Assembly (NCBI GenBank): GCA_000442125.1
Contig: KE546976.1
Location: 930,001-994,000 of the forward strand
Length of the DNA stretch: 64,000 nucleotides
From: Opeltia flavorubescens
Taxonomy: Eukaryota > Ascomycota > Lecanoromycetes > Teloschistales > Teloschistaceae
Direction: 5' to 3'
Shown: in pieces, positions 51,401 to 61,304 of the stretch
Layout: every line of letters begins with the position of its first letter
Position numbering within the stretch: position 1 is the stretch's first letter
Translations under genes and position numbers: made by a program
The notes under the pieces: generated by a model
What the model was told of the DNA's origin: nothing
Database searches by the model: none
The model's input: the letters and a program-made list of their open reading frames with translations, nothing else

Positions 51401-54400
51401 CCTACCTATGACCCTTTCAAAATTCACGAAGCTTGGAACCATTGGGGATGACGACATTGGCGGGTACTTTGCTACACCACAAGAGAACGAGCCCCTAGCA
51501 GCAAAGAGCAAACGGAACACATGGAAGAGATCAATGTTCAAGGGCTTGCTTGCGGCCGCAGCAGCCGTTCAGGTTACTACATCTAGCGCCACAGTCAATC
51601 ATGCTACGGAAACGCCGCTACAAGTAACGCAAGCGCATGCTGCGTCCGGCAAACTGATTGATAGTGTGTTAACAGGTCTACCTCCAGATCGTTCTGAAGG
51701 AGAGGTACATCTGTCTAATGGTATCACGGTATACGGTGACCTATCTACTGTGGATAAAGTAGAACAGGTTGCTACAAAGTTCGCCTCACTATGGGCGGAC
51801 ACTGGCCAGCAGGTGAACATGCCAAAGAATGAATACATGGAAATTCCGCTGGTGGACAATTGGGAACACATCTACAAGCCTGGGCAAGCACGTGTCTATG
51901 CTTCAGGGCTTAGAGACCGCCAGCTAATCGATGAGACGTTCGATAAGCTACACGAGCAAGGCCGGCTCGAATGGACAAAGTCGCACACCCCATTCAGTTT
52001 CCCCTGCTTCGTGGTTTGGAAGAACACGCCAGACGGTGCCAAGGGCAGGGTTGTCGTTGACATTCGAGCCTTGAATAAGATCACAGTTCCTGACGCTTAC
52101 CCAATCCCTATCCAAGCGGACGTTCTAGCTGAGGTAGCAGGATGCCGCTTTATTTCGACTNTGGACTGTGCTTCGTTCTTCTACCAGTTCTTGGTCCGAC
52201 GCGATCACCGTTACCGCCTTACTGTAGCAAGCCATAGGGGACAAGAGACTTTCAACTGCGCATTAATGGGCTACCGGAATTCACCAGCGCACGCACAGAG
52301 AACGATCGATCGTATTCTACGAAAACATCGTGCTTATGCCAGGGCGTATATTGACGACATTGTCATCTTTTCCCCAACCTTAGAAGAACACCTAGTCCAC
52401 CTGGACGCCGTGTTCAGTGAGCTGTCTCATTTCAATATCTGCCTCAGCCCGAAGAAATCGTTCCTGGCATACCCGTCTGTGCAACTGCTTGGACAACGTG
52501 TGGATGCCCTAGGCCTAGCAACGGACGTTGATAAGCTGAAAGCTATAGCACAACTGGCCTTCCCTCGAACTCTACGTCAGCTTGAGCATTACCTGGGACT
52601 TACCGGCTACCTAAGGCAGTATATTCCATACTATTCTGGCGTCACAAAACCGCTACAGCAACGAAAAGCAAAGCTGAACCAAATCTTGCGTAGCAGAACC
52701 AGCGTTGCGGGCAACGCGCGCAAAAAGGAAGCGGCAAGGACCAGAGTTATAGATCCAACGACGGAAGAAGTCGAAGCGTTTAAGTTACTTCAAAAGCTTT
52801 TCACTAAACCAGAAATCTTGACTCATTTTGATCCTTCGAGGCTACTACACATCGATATAGATGCCAGCTCAGAGTTTGGCTTTGGCGCTTATGCGTACCA
52901 TGTTAAGGATAACCAAAGCGGAGGTACAGCAGCCAACGGCACGCCCAAGCAAAAGTCTATTCAACCGATTTTGTTCTTGTCCAAGCTGCTTACTCCAGCA
53001 GAAGCGCGTTATTGGCCAACAGAGCTTGAGGTAGCGGCACTGGTGTGGGTCGTTAAAAAGCTTCGACATTTAATTGAGGCGTCACACCATCACACTGTCG
53101 TTTATACGGATCATCAAGCCATTATCGATATAGCAAAACAGAGCAGCCTGAACACCACATCCGTTGTACGGCTAAACCTACGCCATGTTAGGTCCTCGGA
53201 GTACCTCTCACGATTTCGGCTGCACATACGTCACAAGCCAGGGAAGTCGAACATAGTACCAGACGCCCTGTCACGGCTTCCAGCCACAGCTATGGAAGCG
53301 CCTCCCACCGTTGCCAAAGCCAGACGGCATCTTATGCGTAGCACGCTTCCCCATACCGGTATGGAGGAAGAGCTAGCATATCCCATAGCCGTGATTGAAC
53401 TCTCAACGGAGTTCAGAGCTAGGGTACGGCAGGCGTACAACGAGGATCGCCAATGTGCCAGGTTGTTGGAGTTGCTACAGGACAACGGTCGGCTGGCAGA
53501 GAATGCAGCTACACTACCATTTGTGCTACATCGACGACTCCTTTATTTTGACGACAGGCAACTAGGTCGCCGCCTAGTTATTCCTTCGGGCACAATCGAA
53601 CAAGAAATATTTCAAGCGGCCCATGACCAGCATGGCCATCCAGGTTTCGCACGAACCCACGAGCGGGTCACGCAAGGCTTCTATCTGTTTAACCTAGCAA
53701 AGAAGCTGAAGGAGTACGTGGCGCACTGTCCGGATTGTCAAGCCCGGCGGACTCCAAGGCATCGTCCGTTTGGGTCATTACAACCTATTATCAGCCCTTC
53801 ACAGCCGTTCAATACTATTTCGTTAGATTTCATCCTAGCACTGCCAACGTCAGTGCCAGACCGTTTTGACTGTGCTTTAACGGTTACAGATAAATTCTCG
53901 AAGGGTATTACTATTGTGCCTGGTATGACCAACTGGACAGGAGCGCAGTGGGCGGTTGCGTTGATAGATCGTCTACACCTTATCAATTGGGGGGTTCCAC
54001 AAGCCATCATTTCCGACAGAGATCCAAAGTTCATTGGGCAATTATGGTCTACGATTCTAGAACGGCTTGGTGTTAGGCTTATATTCACCACGGCATGGCA
54101 CCCCTCCGCAGACGGTATGTCTGAGCGGACTAATCAGACCATCGAAATCGCCCTACGATATCTTCTAGCGACACTCGATGATCATCAACAATGGCCAACC
54201 ATGCTAGCACGGCTTTCTGCTACCCTGAACAATAGCACGAGCAGGGCTACCGGTCTTACGCCAACGCAGGTGCTGTACGGACGAAGGATTAAAGAAGCGC
54301 TTGATCTTGCCCGAACGGATGCTGAACTCCCAATCTTACCTTTGGACAGTCAGCCTCTTGCTACAGAACATCCTGTCCCCGTTACAAGAGCCGGATCGGC

Positions 54401-55088
54401 TCCACCTGTTGTCCAACCTGCTTCTACAACGGCTGCTACTGCTTTGATAAGCAACGAACACTCTTGCCCAGATCGTTCTGGACAGGCATACCCTATCGTG
54501 CCTGTCAATCCTACGCCGTATTTGCCTACTCACGTGGATGCCAAGGATGCCATAGCACTAGCGGCAATGACAATGAAGCGGCAGTACGATGCTAGACACC
54601 TACCGGTGTTCTTCCAAGTTGGTGATTGGGTTAGCCTCCGTTTGCATAGGGGCTATACTGTGCCAGGGTTGAAGGATAGGAACCACAAGATTGAACAGCA
54701 GTTTGCTGGGCCATTCGAAGTTATTGAACGCGTTAATCGACTCGCCTATAGATTACGGCTTCCAGCTTCAATGAGCCGGCTACACCCTGTGATATCCATT
54801 GCCCACCTCGAACCCGCACGGCCACCTGCTAGCGACCCATACAGTCGCCAGAACTCAGAAATTCCAATCCTCACTACCGATGGACGAGTGAACCGGCAAC
54901 CCGAGCGGCTACTCCGACGACGCGATCAACGCCGCCGAGGTGGTGGTATGTTTGTTCAATATCTAGTACGCTATCAGGGTCTTGGTGTGGAATACGATGA
55001 ATGGGTAATCGACAGGAATCTACCGCTGGACATGCGGCAGCAATACGATGCTATGGCAACAGGACAAAATGCTACGCCAACGGCGTAG
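48480..55088 (+). CDS. Gag-Pol polyprotein of the intact retrotransposon
   Basis: One open frame from 48480, just after a TGA, to the TAG at 55086-55088. It has no ATG until 49263, which would give 1941 residues; start unresolved. Order: Pro/Thr-rich N-terminus; Gag capsid-like region (about 49380-49920); basic linker; a finger CNGCNQHF...HKHKKSC (about 50460-50525) in place of a retroviral CCHC knuckle; protease ADSGCGMSLID with DSG at 50850-50858; RT with RVVVDIRALNK and YIDD at 52347-52358; RNase H from HIDIDASSEFGFGAY (about 52850) with YTDHQAI; integrase zinc region HDQHGHPG...CPDC (about 53620-53740) and catalytic DDE (LDFI about 53825, SDRDPKF about 54010, SERTNQ about 54120); C-terminal YLVRYQGLGVEYDEWV, chromodomain-like. 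Gag and Pol share one frame with no frameshift. N at 52161 leaves one RT residue undefined. Confidence 0.9.
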   Translation, partial: PASFSHRAGLSTAQTVLRANLRSSYHCQSTEHPVHGVSIHSFPLHLQRFRFHRLFACFHSTSDNLFNVPSILDSQPDQALIVLAFQLQDFIETGHQHGGLVDEPTKALIKSITETTFRPPRPFVSLTRGTSTSQAAIQQLYPEEWAVDKPLFRKTLKQLKQSLPEQPEQPQTSPATSLASAFSQINLGTGVGLTASSERSRQEHTTPPTERADPEFHTPPSTGATPPGPRKTVNDVARAAKAAGTTNQAADPATEAGTDPVMAVSFTNDQFQQLLDTLRHQGQTSQPPAQVTFNPNDRFRARDLGYFEPDDNASKPVESQDGKTVYHNVFSFTSRLRVKATGNEAATIAKNLDQCLLGKAERWYTEELSDVTRAGLQTGVELWCKELEARFREAPGVALSKLEALRYTVQDVRARKDPEEYVQQIILNGKNAGTATTEAAQVMMAYNHMDVQLRVLLAQPTADATISSFLKYVQAAKPNWFDLYQPFTRNNKEFGKPWQKRSFTPRSSSDSSSASTPSNQRQEYPRRQAWDRSDKPIKQERRDTTVTKFQRDKPDKPRFGSGNKTKQPEKSNYKGKGKAKRAYHVDEDQENEQPESDSQSDTSQGYDPEYYHGTPFGDQDEHPPSDNEPEVQEVGFHRPIDDVQVANFMTPPLRRPAKPRTCNGCNQHFTSSTKYHKHKKSCHMVPHTGMKDTTQAPPAAIKAPAGQDVLPGQGVLPEQRELLGQADLWSSQATNGSKREDRASARVPPVVTSQAPPGNHEPGYSYRGYQYAKTQATIGSPANDMVTVCADSGCGMSLIDRQFLLRYSPTTTISTMPTDMRVRGIGQKLHNANQFAKVDFYFPTTNGCVAHFLREVHIVDGLEANALLGSDIIYPEGWVLDLPNEEAVLTRNLGLRIKLQVVRQDKIRRTVFTKDKVTIPAQHRATVEIAGPKGKPLDLPDRDFLFEPTNQAVTLFASIVNSATTRVVVQNSSDLPMTLSKFTKLGTIGDDDIGGYFATPQENEPLAAKSKRNTWKRSMFKGLLAAAAAVQVTTSSATVNHATETPLQVTQAHAASGKLIDSVLTGLPPDRSEGEVHLSNGITVYGDLSTVDKVEQVATKFASLWADTGQQVNMPKNEYMEIPLVDNWEHIYKPGQARVYASGLRDRQLIDETFDKLHEQGRLEWTKSHTPFSFPCFVVWKNTPDGAKGRVVVDIRALNKITVPDAYPIPIQADVLAEVAGCRFISTXDCASFFYQFLVRRDHRYRLTVASHRGQETFNCALMGYRNSPAHAQRTIDRILRKHRAYARAYIDDIVIFSPTLEEHLVHLDAVFSELSHFNICLSPKKSFLAYPSVQLLGQRVDALGLATDVDKLKAIAQLAFPRTLRQLEHYLGLTGYLRQYIPYYSGVTKPLQQRKAKLNQILRSRTSVAGNARKKEAARTRVIDPTTEEVEAFKLLQKLFTKPEILTHFDPSRLLHIDIDASSEFGFGAYAYHVKDNQSGGTAANGTPKQKSIQPILFLSKLLTPAEARYWPTELEVAALVWVVKKLRHLIEASHHHTVVYTDHQAIIDIAKQSSLNTTSVVRLNLRHVRSSEYLSRFRLHIRHKPGKSNIVPDALSRLPATAMEAPPTVAKARRHLMRSTLPHTGMEEELAYPIAVIELSTEFRARVRQAYNEDRQCARLLELLQDNGRLAENAATLPFVLHRRLLYFDDRQLGRRLVIPSGTIEQEIFQAAHDQHGHPGFARTHERVTQGFYLFNLAKKLKEYVAHCPDCQARRTPRHRPFGSLQPIISPSQPFNTISLDFILALPTSVPDRFDCALTVTDKFSKGITIVPGMTNWTGAQWAVALIDRLHLINWGVPQAIISDRDPKFIGQLWSTILERLGVRLIFTTAWHPSADGMSERTNQTIEIALRYLLATLDDHQQWPTMLARLSATLNNSTSRATGLTPTQVLYGRRIKEALDLARTDAELPILPLDSQPLATEHPVPVTRAGSAPPVVQPASTTAATALISNEHSCPDRSGQAYPIVPVNPTPYLPTHVDAKDAIALAAMTMKRQYDARHLPVFFQVGDWVSLRLHRGYTVPGLKDRNHKIEQQFAGPFEVIERVNRLAYRLRLPASMSRLHPVISIAHLEPARPPASDPYSRQNSEIPILTTDGRVNRQPERLLRRRDQRRRGGGMFVQYLVRYQGLGVEYDEWVIDRNLPLDMRQQYDAMATGQNATPTA

Positions 55089-55089
55089 C
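55071..55089 (+). other. perfect hairpin enclosing the gag-pol stop codon
   Basis: GCTACGCC (55071-55078), loop AAC, GGCGTAGC (55082-55089): an 8-bp perfect stem whose 3' arm contains the TAG stop at 55086-55088. It may be chance or a 3' RNA structure. Confidence 0.6.
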
Positions 55090-55230
55090 AGAACAAGACG
55101 TCCAACATCCAGTGCTAGCAGAGCGTGTCCAGTGCTTGTGCTACAGAACAGGGTGTCCGAAGAACAGGGTGTTCATTTGTTCGTTCTGTGATATCTTTTG
55201 GGGCAAAAGCAATTTTTCGTTGAAGGCAAC

Positions 55231-55358
55231 TGTTGCGCTTGCCACATAATGTGTTATGAGCCTAGTGGCTTGGCGCTATGTTATTACATTTAGTTAGTAG
55301 TTTAGAAACTTAGCATCTTACATAGTCATAATCATACCAAAGTGCCTAGAGCCTTTCA
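55231..55358 (+). repeat. 3' LTR (128 bp) of the intact element
   Basis: The partner of 48235-48362, same length, no difference seen other than the ambiguous base there. It is followed by GGAAT. The sequence before it (about 55195-55230) is not a clean polypurine tract. Confidence 0.93.
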
Positions 55359-55363
55359 GGAAT
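55359..55363 (+). repeat. target-site duplication GGAAT, right copy
   Basis: Matches 48230-48234 and fixes the right end of the element at 55358. Confidence 0.85.
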
Positions 55364-56011
55364 CCCCAAAAAAGGACTAATAAAAATCTCCCGCGATAGT
55401 ATAATATCGGCTTTACTGCCCACAAGAAAAGGGGGGAAGCATGAAACAGCTCTACGCTATCTTCACAACGACTTGATCAACTAAGCAGACTTGCCTTAAT
55501 TGCGATTATAAACATACTCGCTTCATGGATGGTCATTGAAATTTCGAGTGTAATACTCTAGTTAATCGAGTAGATCTGGGAATTTGTGAGCGATGGAGTG
55601 ATTTGGAAAATACATCCTTATACATCGTTGAGATTGAAGGAAGAAGAACGTACATATTACCGCAGTCTAAAGCTGTGAGCGACTTATCGCATAATATTAT
55701 CTGGAGATTCAATGTCATACAGAGCTTACTATCCAAACACGGCAGGACATGATACGGTTGATAACAAAAGCTTTGATAGTAGCAGCTTTATTTTCAAGAA
55801 GTTGTCTTGTCCTCAATAGACGACTTCTTACTTGACACCCAAACGCATTGGTTATCCCCAAGTCCAATTTCTCATCGGCGCCGCCCCTATACTGTAATCC
55901 CCAATCCCTTCATCTCATCGTACCTTTTTGCGCCTGACCAAAAATCCTATTAAATACATGCCCGCCGAAAAGCCGGCAGGTAGCCTGGTAAACACCTTAA
56001 ATGCACACCTC
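55364..56011. other. intergenic region right of the retrotransposon
   Basis: About 650 bp between the target site and the stop of the Snf2-type gene. Short open frames only (for example 55533-55736 minus), with no recognisable content. Confidence 0.45.
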
Positions 56012-59000
56012 TCATTCGTCGTCGCTCTGCATACCGCTGTCGCCCCCATTCGCCATTTCATTTCGATTGAACGTAAGCTTCAGCTTCGGGGCATTTCCCG
56101 CTGGCATCGGAGTCCCACGGTTTGAAGCACCCGCAGTCGATTGCGCATCTGCCGGGGTTGAGCTGGAATCGTCGTAGTCTCGAAATTCGGGATGATTTGC
56201 AGTTTCTGCTTTCAGCTTGTTGACGCACGCCGTCTGGAATGTTCATCAGCATCAAAGAATAAAATTAAGCTTAATAGCTTGATATGCATACCTCGATATC
56301 ATTTGCATCTTGGAAAATGATGCTCGTGTCTTCGTTGTACGTCCGCGCATTGTTACAGAGAAGGCGAATGTCATTCCGGAATTCCCGCAGGCTTGAGTAT
56401 TCCTCCTTGCTGATCTTCTTCTTGATCATGTCCATCGATATCGGCTGTTTGATGATCATGTAGTAATCTGGATACTGGTTCTTCGGCACAAGCTTGACGA
56501 ATGGATCAATAATCGCTCGTGTTGGTGGCTCATCGTCATCATCCGATGACTCTCCTGGCTGAGCAGGGATCTCTACCTCGAAGTCCATCAAGTACTGGTA
56601 AACGTTATCCAGTATCTTCTGTAGTGTGTTCCGATCTGTCGTGCTCAAGTTGTCCGTGGCCTTTGTCGAACGTGCTCCCCCACCCCGTTTGCGTTTGGCG
56701 GCCGGTTCTTCCATTTCCTCCTCCGCTTTTCGCTTGGAGCCATTCACCTTACCCCGGTTGCGTTTCTTCAATACAGGCACCTCCGAGCTCTCACGCGACG
56801 TTTCGGGCGTGATGTCTGCGCCAGTAGCCCGCCTGGCCTTCTTTTCTTTGTTCGTTCGCCGCTTCTCGATCGTCGCATTCTTCCGCGCAATCGCATCCTC
56901 AAGCGTATCTTCGTCATTGTCCACAGCCATGAGCCATTGCTCTTCAGTCAGTCCGTCGTCATATTTGACACGTGTTCGCTCTCTGGCGCCCCGGCCGGCA
57001 TACTCCTCAACTTCTTCAGGCACCGGGTTCTCCTCCCCAAGATAAATATTAGGTAGCTCGTCCTCTCCCATTAGTCGTGGTAGTGCTCGACCTGGGCCGT
57101 AGTCAGGATCCTTGGCACGTTCCTCGTCAAGTTTTTGGAAGACCTGAAGCTCGCCATCTGTACGGGCCATGAGCTGGTTCAGATCATCATCATCCATCTC
57201 TTCCTGCTCAGCCAGTTGTTCGGCGGCCTCAGCACTATCGAGTAAAGTCCTCAAAAGCGCATCTCTTTCCTCGTTCGTCGACTTGTTATCGAACTTACCC
57301 GCCTGGATGACCTTGCCATCCATGTCAAGCTTGTAGTTGGCCCGTTCAAGGATTTTCTCTTCCACCGAGTTGGAACTAATGAGCCGCAAGATTCGGACCT
57401 CGTTCTTCTGCCCGATACGATGAGCTCGATCTTGGGCTTGCAAGTCTTGATGAGGGTTCCAGTCGGAATCATAAATGATGACAGTGTCAGCAGTCTGCAA
57501 ATTCAGCCCAAGACCTCCAGCACGTGTAGAGAGCAGGAAGCAGAAAAATGGCGAGTTTGGCGCGTTGAATTGCGCCAGAAGCTCGGAGCGGTCATCTGAT
57601 TTGGTGCCTCCGTCAAGCCGTAGGTATTGTAAGCCGCGAAGCCGCAGGAAATCCTCCATGATGTTCATTATCTGCGTCATCTGGAAGAACATTAAGACCC
57701 TATGACCTGTAGCGTAGAACTTCGGTAGTACACGATCGAGTAATTCGAACTTGCCAGCTGTCCGCCACAGCAAGTCGTTCGTCAACTTGTCTGGATTCAT
57801 CTGTGTCTCGACTTCTTCAAAGACGAAGGGATGATTGCATAGCTTCCGCAACTGCATAAGCATATTGCTCAAACCTCGCATGCCTTTAGTACCGCCTTTG
57901 CCGTCGCTGACGGACATTTTGTTGTAGGTAACGAGTTGCTTGTATAGCTTGGCCTGCAATGCGGAGAAACGGCATTTGATGACCTTTTCTTGCTTGTCGG
58001 GCAAGTCCTTTTCAACGTCTTTCTTCAGCCGACGGAGCAAGAAGGGGCGTAAAACCTTGTGCAATCGGCGGATCACCAAGAGCTGTTCTTCTTCTGTAAG
58101 TTCCATCCTATCTTGATTTCCAGTATTTGCGAATGGGGTGTTGAACCACTCATCAAAGGACTTGACGGACTTGAAAATTGTTGGAAGAACAAAATTAAGA
58201 AGCGCCCAGAGCTCGGGTAAATTATTCTGTAACGGAGTCCCAGTCAAGATAAGTCTGTATCGCGTGTGGTAGTACTGTGTGAGGGTCTGGCTGAGTTTGG
58301 ACTGGGAATTTTTCATGCGGTGGCCCTCGTCAACAATCATATGTACCCACTTGATCTTGCTGAGGATTGGCCGATCTTTGATAATGTACTCATAGGTTGT
58401 CAATAGGACCTGAAAGTTACCCCAACGGATTTGTTGTTGCTGTGTCTTCCTTTGGGCGGGATTGCCTTTGTACACGATCCTTGATATCGAGGGCGCCCAC
58501 TTTTCGAATTCGAGGTTCCAGTTCGTGAGAGTGCTAAGCGGGACAATAACAAGGAACGGTCCGCTTTGCATCTTTTTCTCGATGAGATATGTCAGTAGAC
58601 TAATGGTCTGGATAGTTTTACCCAGACCCATCTCGTCGGCAAGAATACCATTCAGGTTATTGTTGTACAAGGATATCATCCATTGCAGACCCTTGATCTG
58701 GTACTCCTTTAAGGTGCCTCCTATCAACAAACCTGGCTGTACCTTGATCTCCTCTTTGATGCGGTGAGCAACTTCGTAATAATCCACCTTTGGAGCTCCT
58801 CCGTCTTCTTCATCACTACCGCTTACATCATCCTCTGGTACATCAAGATCGCCATAATGTTCGGCAGAGTTACGTTGTTGCTGTTTGACGGATGCAGCCA
58901 GATGTCGCAAAAAGCCATCGGTTTGTTTCAGTAGGTGTGAAATACGAGAGTCTTTGGCTTGTCCAAGAAGCTTGAGATAGGTTTCTTCGTCATTCGCCTT

Positions 59001-60474
59001 CAACGCTTGGAGACGCTGTTTTGCAGTTCTTTCGACACGTTTCTGTTCTTCTTTCTCTATCTGCCCATGTTGCTGAAGCATCAACCGCCCCAGCTTCTGA
59101 ACCCTCGCTTTCTGTGCTTTGGCGTTCTGTTCTATTTCTTCTTTATGCCGGGCAATCGCTTGTAAATGGTCGATATGTTTCTTCTTCTCTTTGGTCTCTC
59201 GCGCGTCTCTTTGTTGCTTTTCAAGTTTTTCCGTAATGCGCGCCTCACGCAAAGACTGCTTCTTGACTCGGCGGTACATCGACCGGTTCGTAGTCTGTGC
59301 AAGGTTGTCATAGTGGAGCATGTCGCGACTGATCTGTTGGCGCAGCGCTCGTTGCTTTGGCAAGAGCGAAAGCATCTTGTATTCAATCAAAGCCCTGAGT
59401 TTAATGGAATCATCCGGTTTTGGAGTGTCGCTCTTGGATGTGTCCCAAGAACCAATGTTAACCTTCAAGCTCTCTAACTCGGTCTTTCTGGCCTGAATTC
59501 GATTGTAGATGATTCGCTCTCTTTCTTCTCGAATCCTATCAACATCTACACCAGGAGGGAGGAGACTCGGTAGCCAAAGGGTTTGGACTTCCGGGCCATG
59601 GTTGGCATAGTTGATGAATGGCTGTATCTTGCTCTTTGGTGCCACATATGACTGGTACTGGTGGTGAGGAGCTGGGTTGTACAGCTTGGAATTCTCTACG
59701 TTTTGTTTCTGAGCTGTTCGTACCTCCTCTAGAACCTGCCCAGCCGCCGCCACGGCTTGGGGAACTGACGGTCGCCGCTTATTCTGTTGGGAAGGGAAGA
59801 GTTGCTGAGATATGTGAGTGGGTATCGGGAGGTTCTTCGAAAGCATCTTGAATGCCAGGATCTGATTGCGTAAAGTCTGCATCTGCTCGGTGGAGAAACT
59901 ATTGGAGGCCGTGGGCTGCGGCTTTGGGGCCGTGGTACTGGGTTTGGCTGTTGCATTAGGTGCAGTGTCTGCGGCTGGAGGAGATGTTGATGATTTTTGG
60001 CCATCGGAGCCAGCGCCATTCGGGGCATGGCCTGTCAACGTCAGAATTTGTGCATGATGCAGCGACTTTAAGGACGTGCCATTGGCTCCATTGGTAGTTT
60101 CTTGCGCCTTGGCGATCTGCTGTTGTTGCGCCTGCTGCTGTTGTGACTGTTGTTGAGCAAGTGCTCTCTGTTTGACAAAGTTCTGCTGTTTTTGGACTGC
60201 TTGAAGGATGTTGACAGCTTTGATAAATTCGGGGTTGTCAGGACGGACTCCTTGATCTTGCATCTGCTGGTATTTCTGTTCGCCATATCAGTAAGCAGTG
60301 GAATTGAAGGGGGGAAGGCATAATATCAGAGGGCGCAAGTAATGATTGTGAGGTAGTGGCGGGGCTCGGTGGATGACTTACATGATAAGTTTCTTGTACT
60401 TGAGCCTTAGTAAGACCCTGAGGAACGAAGGGCGGGCCCTGCGAAAGGGTGGGAAGAGTGTTGGCGGAGGCCAT
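56012..60474 (-). CDS. SWI/SNF- or RSC-type ATP-dependent chromatin remodeller (Snf2/Sth1 family)
   Basis: Exons 60474-60382, 60275-56292 and 56233-56012 join to 1432 residues. The protein is the motor of a nucleosome-remodelling complex in the nucleus. Domains in order: polyglutamine-rich N-terminus (about 60-90); QLQ domain FSTEQMQTLRNQILAFKMLS (about 158-190); HSA domain (about 325-400, binding actin-related proteins); Snf2 ATPase with Walker A DEMGLGKT (about 579-585), DEGH (about 680-683) and the helicase-C lobe with STRAGGLGLNLQ and DRAHRIGQ; a SnAC-like acidic region; basic linker; and a bromodomain (DYYMIIKQPISMDMIKKKI and CNNARTYNEDTSIIFQDA, about 1285-1360) that binds acetyl-lysine. 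The C-terminus ends in a short acidic tail. Snf2 versus Sth1 cannot be decided from sequence alone. The start follows a 5' leader without an in-frame upstream ATG nearby. Confidence 0.94.
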
Positions 60475-61304
60475 CACGGTGGGAGGTTCGGGTCGCGGTG
60501 GTTGGCAGGAATTAACGCTAGCTTCTAGCAGTCGTATTCATATTGCAAGTCAAGAGACGCGGCTCAAGCGAGGTTTTGATAATATTATCTGAGTCCAATC
60601 CAACGAACGTGTCGGTAGGTTGGAGCCTGGAGGCTGATCGAAAAGAAGCCTTTGAGCCTATTCCTGATCTAGCTTAGACCACTCTTGGCAAAAAGCTGTG
60701 ACAACGACACCTGATCTCTCGATCTTTTGCTCATGGGAATGGCTCTCTCGATGTTATTGGCGATATCCTTCCAAGGTTACTCCAACATGTACTCTTGCGC
60801 CTACAATCAAAGGTTGACTCACGTTAAACTCAATCGTAGTACTCTAGAAAGGTTTAATGAGGTAGCAACGCTCGGTATTGAACGCATCTATGCATCAGAG
60901 AAATAGTCTCAATGTTTGAGACTTATCGCACCCCCATTCCTAGATGGAATTGATGAACATTTGTGGTATGAGTTTGACTAGTGGCATCCCCCTTAAGAGG
61001 CCACACAAGGCTCGATAATCAAGCCTAATCTCACGCTCTTGATAAATTTACATATAACACATCCAGTAGCAAGCACTGAGAACGAAAAAGACGTCCATCC
61101 GTGCATTCATATTGAGCCGCCTGCAGCTAAACGTAACCCATCTTACCAAATCCTCATCCCTCAGGGATTTGATGCATCATGTTTAGTCGCTTTTCAACCT
61201 GTTGCGTCGTCGGCTTTAGTCACTGTTCATATCTTACATCACTGTTACTGTATCCCTGGCGCAATCGGTAAAGAAAGCCTCCAAAAACTTCAAGTGAGTC
61301 TAAT
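60475..61304. promoter_or_regulatory. promoter region of the Snf2-type gene / 3' region of the BAR gene
   Basis: 830 bp with no supported gene. A plus-strand open frame at 61039-61314 overlaps the BAR gene end and has no recognisable domain. The left part should be the remodeller promoter. Confidence 0.4.

Larger units (their letters stand above)
48235..55358 (+). mobile_element. intact, apparently young Ty3/gypsy-type LTR retrotransposon
   Basis: A 7124-bp element with 128-bp LTRs (48235-48362 and 55231-55358) that look identical apart from one ambiguous base (48241), a GGAAT target duplication and TG...CA termini. One long frame encodes Gag, a DSG aspartic protease, RT (YIDD), RNase H, integrase (HHCC and DDE) and a chromodomain-like tail; RT before integrase makes it Ty3/gypsy (Metaviridae). 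Base composition and CA/TG content are normal, so it has not been through RIP. The sequence after the left LTR, TTGGTAGCAA at 48364-48373, is where a tRNA primer site should be; TGGTAGCA resembles the complement of an initiator-Met tRNA 3' end, an inference. The strand was assigned from the polyprotein. Confidence 0.95.
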
